Assembly: GCA_937917505.1 (NCBI GenBank)
Contig: CALDMQ010000237.1
Coordinates: 1-6,650, forward strand
Direction: 5' to 3'
DNA: 6,650 bases
Origin: an uncultured Erysipelotrichaceae bacterium
GTDB taxonomy: Bacteria > Bacillota_I > Bacilli_A > Erysipelotrichales > Coprobacillaceae
Shown in pieces: positions 4,838-6,650 of the stretch. The stretch's first letter is position 1; each line of letters begins with the position of its first letter. A program made the translations under genes and the position numbers. The notes beneath the pieces were generated by a model. That model had not been told where the DNA came from, ran no database searches, and saw only the letters and a list, made by a program, of their open reading frames with translations.

Positions 4838-5998
4838 ATGTACTTTGAATTTATGAATAAAACAAAGGTTTGTGTTGGCAATCATGCTTTAAGTCAACTC
4901 GACTATGAATGTAAGCAATACAATATGAAACACCCTTTAATTTTAACAGATAATGTATTGCTAAAATTAAGGTATGTCGATATGATTACAAAGCATTTAT
5001 CTATTCCTTATCACTTATTTTCTGATATTCCTGTTGATTCTTCTATTCATACGATTGAAGAAATTTATTCTTATTATCAAGATAATCATTGTGATGGTTT
5101 AATTGCATTAGGTGGTGGGAGTGTTTTAGATACTGCCAAAGGTGTTTTCTTGATGTTGTCACAAGAATGTCAATCTATTGAAGAAATTCTTGGATTTGAA
5201 AATATAAAAAAAGGAAAAGCAGTTCCATTCTTTGCAATTCCAACAACAAGTGGTACAGGTAGTGAAGCAACTTGTGTTGCTGTTGTGAGCCATCCTGAAA
5301 AACAAGTCAAATTAGAGATTATATCTCAACATATTCAAAGTGATGTTGCTTTCCTTGATCCAAAGTTAACAACAAATTTACCTATCAAAACGACAGTATC
5401 AACTGGTATTGATGCTTTTGTACATGCAATTGAAGCATACACTTGCTCTGGTAAAAATCCATTAAGTGATGTTTACGCCTTAACTGCTATTCAGCTTATT
5501 TCTCAAAACTTGGATCAAGTTATTGATGATCCTCATAATACAACATTAAGAAACAATCTAGCTTTAGCATCTTATCTTGCTGGAGGAGCATTCTCGAATT
5601 CAATGGTTGGCATTGTTCATGCTATTGGACATGCATTAGGTGCTGTTTGTCATATTGCCCATGGAGAAGCAATGAGTATGTTACTTGTTCCATGTATGAG
5701 ATTTAATGCAAAATCTAATCCACATCTTTATGACGATATTCTTTTATACCTTGATAAACATACCTATGCTTCTTCTCAAGATTTAACGTCAGATACGATT
5801 CAATATATTCATTCCATGCTAGAAAGTTTACACACAAAAACAGGTTCTCCTATTTCATTAGAAACAATTCCTAATTTAAATCAATACATTGATGAAATTT
5901 CAGAAAAAGCATTAAATGATGGAGCTTTATTAGTTAATTCTATTCACGCAAATAAGAAAGATATTCAAGATATCTTAGGAGGCTATTATGGATATTAA
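4838..5998 (+). CDS. Iron-containing (group III) alcohol dehydrogenase
   Basis: This cytoplasmic oxidoreductase interconverts a primary alcohol or diol and its aldehyde or ketone using NAD(P)H and a divalent metal, usually Fe(II). The 386 residues match the family's usual 380-390. The N-terminal dinucleotide-binding domain has GGGSVLDTAKG (92-102) and the PTTSGTGSEAT signature (135-145). The C-terminal helical domain supplies the metal ligands, read as D192 and H196 in DAFVHAIEA (192-200), H261 in GIVHAIGH (258-265) and H275 in AHGEA (274-278); their spacing closely follows that of lactaldehyde reductase FucO. The set is complete, so the enzyme should be active. The substrate cannot be predicted; butanol, 1,3-propanediol and lactaldehyde enzymes all share these motifs. 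Its last 11 bases overlap the aldehyde dehydrogenase gene, implying joint control and action on a shared aldehyde. No microcompartment targeting peptide is evident at the N-terminus. Confidence 0.96.
   Translation: MYFEFMNKTKVCVGNHALSQLDYECKQYNMKHPLILTDNVLLKLRYVDMITKHLSIPYHLFSDIPVDSSIHTIEEIYSYYQDNHCDGLIALGGGSVLDTAKGVFLMLSQECQSIEEILGFENIKKGKAVPFFAIPTTSGTGSEATCVAVVSHPEKQVKLEIISQHIQSDVAFLDPKLTTNLPIKTTVSTGIDAFVHAIEAYTCSGKNPLSDVYALTAIQLISQNLDQVIDDPHNTTLRNNLALASYLAGGAFSNSMVGIVHAIGHALGAVCHIAHGEAMSMLLVPCMRFNAKSNPHLYDDILLYLDKHTYASSQDLTSDTIQYIHSMLESLHTKTGSPISLETIPNLNQYIDEISEKALNDGALLVNSIHANKKDIQDILGGYYGY
5977..5982 (+). promoter_or_regulatory. Ribosome binding site of the aldehyde dehydrogenase inside the upstream gene
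   Basis: AGGAGG, a full-strength site, lies within the last codons of the alcohol dehydrogenase gene, five bases before the ATG at 5988. It fixes the start of the next gene and supports translational coupling. Confidence 0.88.
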
Positions 5999-6650
5999 AT
6001 TATTAGTTGATAAACAACGTCAATTTTACAACACACAATACACTAAAGATGTAGAACACAGACTTCATGTTTTAAAAACAATGAAACAATGGATTATCAC
6101 TCATGAAAATGAAATTAATCAAGCATTGAAACAAGATTTAAACAAGCATGAAACAGAATCATATATGTGTGAAGTCGGATTAACTTTAAGTGAATTAAGC
6201 TACCAAATTAAGCATATAAAAAGATGGACTAAAAACAAACATGTTCTAACACCATTAGCACAATTTTATGGTTCAAGTTTTGAAACTTATGAACCCTATG
6301 GTGTAACTCTCATCATGAGTCCTTGGAACTATCCATTTATGTTATCAATTGAACCAGCAGTTGGAGCAATCGCAGCAGGAAATACCGTCATTATTAAGCC
6401 AAGTGCTTATGCTCCAAATGTTTCTCATATTATTAAGAAAATGATTGATGAAACATGCAAAGAAGAATATGTTGCGGTTGTTGAAGGTGGGCGTGCTGAA
6501 AATACCGAACTTCTTGAACAAAGATTTGACTATATTTTCTTTACTGGTAGTGTTACTGTTGGGAAGCTTGTTATGGAAAAAGCGAGCCGTTATTTGACTC
6601 CTGTAACGCTTGAATTAGGTGGTAAGAGTCCATGTATCGTTGATGATGAA
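5988..6650 (+). CDS. Aldehyde dehydrogenase (NAD(P)-dependent), C-terminus cut by window edge
   Basis: The first 221 residues of an ALDH-superfamily enzyme are present; complete class 3-like members have about 450-460. These enzymes oxidise aldehydes to carboxylic acids in the cytoplasm. The NAD(P)-binding half shows SPWNYPF (111-117), with N114 as the likely oxyanion-hole asparagine, GNTVIIKPS (131-139) with K137 contacting the cofactor, the FFTGSVTVGK loop (184-193) and LELGGKSP (208-215), whose E209 is the general base. The short N-terminus, which reaches PWNYP near residue 112, is typical of the compact class 3-like bacterial form rather than the longer betaine- or succinate-semialdehyde type. 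The catalytic cysteine lies beyond the right edge, so activity cannot be confirmed. The start overlaps the end of the alcohol dehydrogenase by 11 bases. Together the pair could convert an alcohol to an acid through an aldehyde, or detoxify the aldehyde in both directions. Confidence 0.95.
   Translation, partial: MDIKLLVDKQRQFYNTQYTKDVEHRLHVLKTMKQWIITHENEINQALKQDLNKHETESYMCEVGLTLSELSYQIKHIKRWTKNKHVLTPLAQFYGSSFETYEPYGVTLIMSPWNYPFMLSIEPAVGAIAAGNTVIIKPSAYAPNVSHIIKKMIDETCKEEYVAVVEGGRAENTELLEQRFDYIFFTGSVTVGKLVMEKASRYLTPVTLELGGKSPCIVDDE

Noticed and set aside
1..6650. New defence, mobile or CRISPR system
   Set aside because: All intact genes belong to recognisable housekeeping, metabolic or regulatory families, and no arrays, terminal repeats, integrase or transposase are present.

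Overview
This window is AT-rich DNA with strong Shine-Dalgarno sites, the standard genetic code (tryptophans are TGG; the complete genes end in TAG or TAA) and T-box control of an aminoacyl-tRNA synthetase. Together these point to a low-GC Firmicute. A gut Erysipelotrichia/Coprobacillaceae-type organism would fit, but that rank is an inference from composition and gene style, not from a database match.

Left half, minus strand. Positions 1-636 hold most of an RpiR/MurR-family sugar-phosphate regulator that is cut off at the window edge. Its own AT-rich upstream region carries several inverted repeats. A rho-independent terminator at 786-816 separates it from metG (822-2747), which encodes methionyl-tRNA synthetase with a C-terminal tRNA-binding domain. 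metG is preceded by a clear T-box riboswitch (about 2764-2985), with an ATG specifier codon, the conserved T-box sequence and a GC-containing terminator hairpin. Uncharged tRNA-Met should therefore switch metG on. Upstream of that, 3095-3907 encodes a Cof-type HAD phosphatase that starts at GTG.

Right half, plus strand. A divergent promoter region (3908-4079) leads to a small protein (4080-4538) that resembles a stand-alone SCP2 sterol-carrier/lipid-binding domain. About 300 bases without an intact gene follow. They contain short palindromes and a possible decayed reading frame. Next comes an iron-dependent (group III) alcohol dehydrogenase (4838-5998), translationally coupled through an 11-base overlap to an NAD(P)-dependent aldehyde dehydrogenase (5988 to beyond the right edge). 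These two enzymes form an alcohol/aldehyde/acid interconversion operon. The lipid-binding-like protein upstream could be part of the same metabolic unit, but that link rests on proximity only.

I see no CRISPR array, tRNA, rRNA, insertion sequence or clearly new defence or mobile system. The most interesting parts are the Met T-box, the stand-alone SCP2-like protein beside the dehydrogenases, and the palindrome-rich gap in front of the alcohol dehydrogenase.
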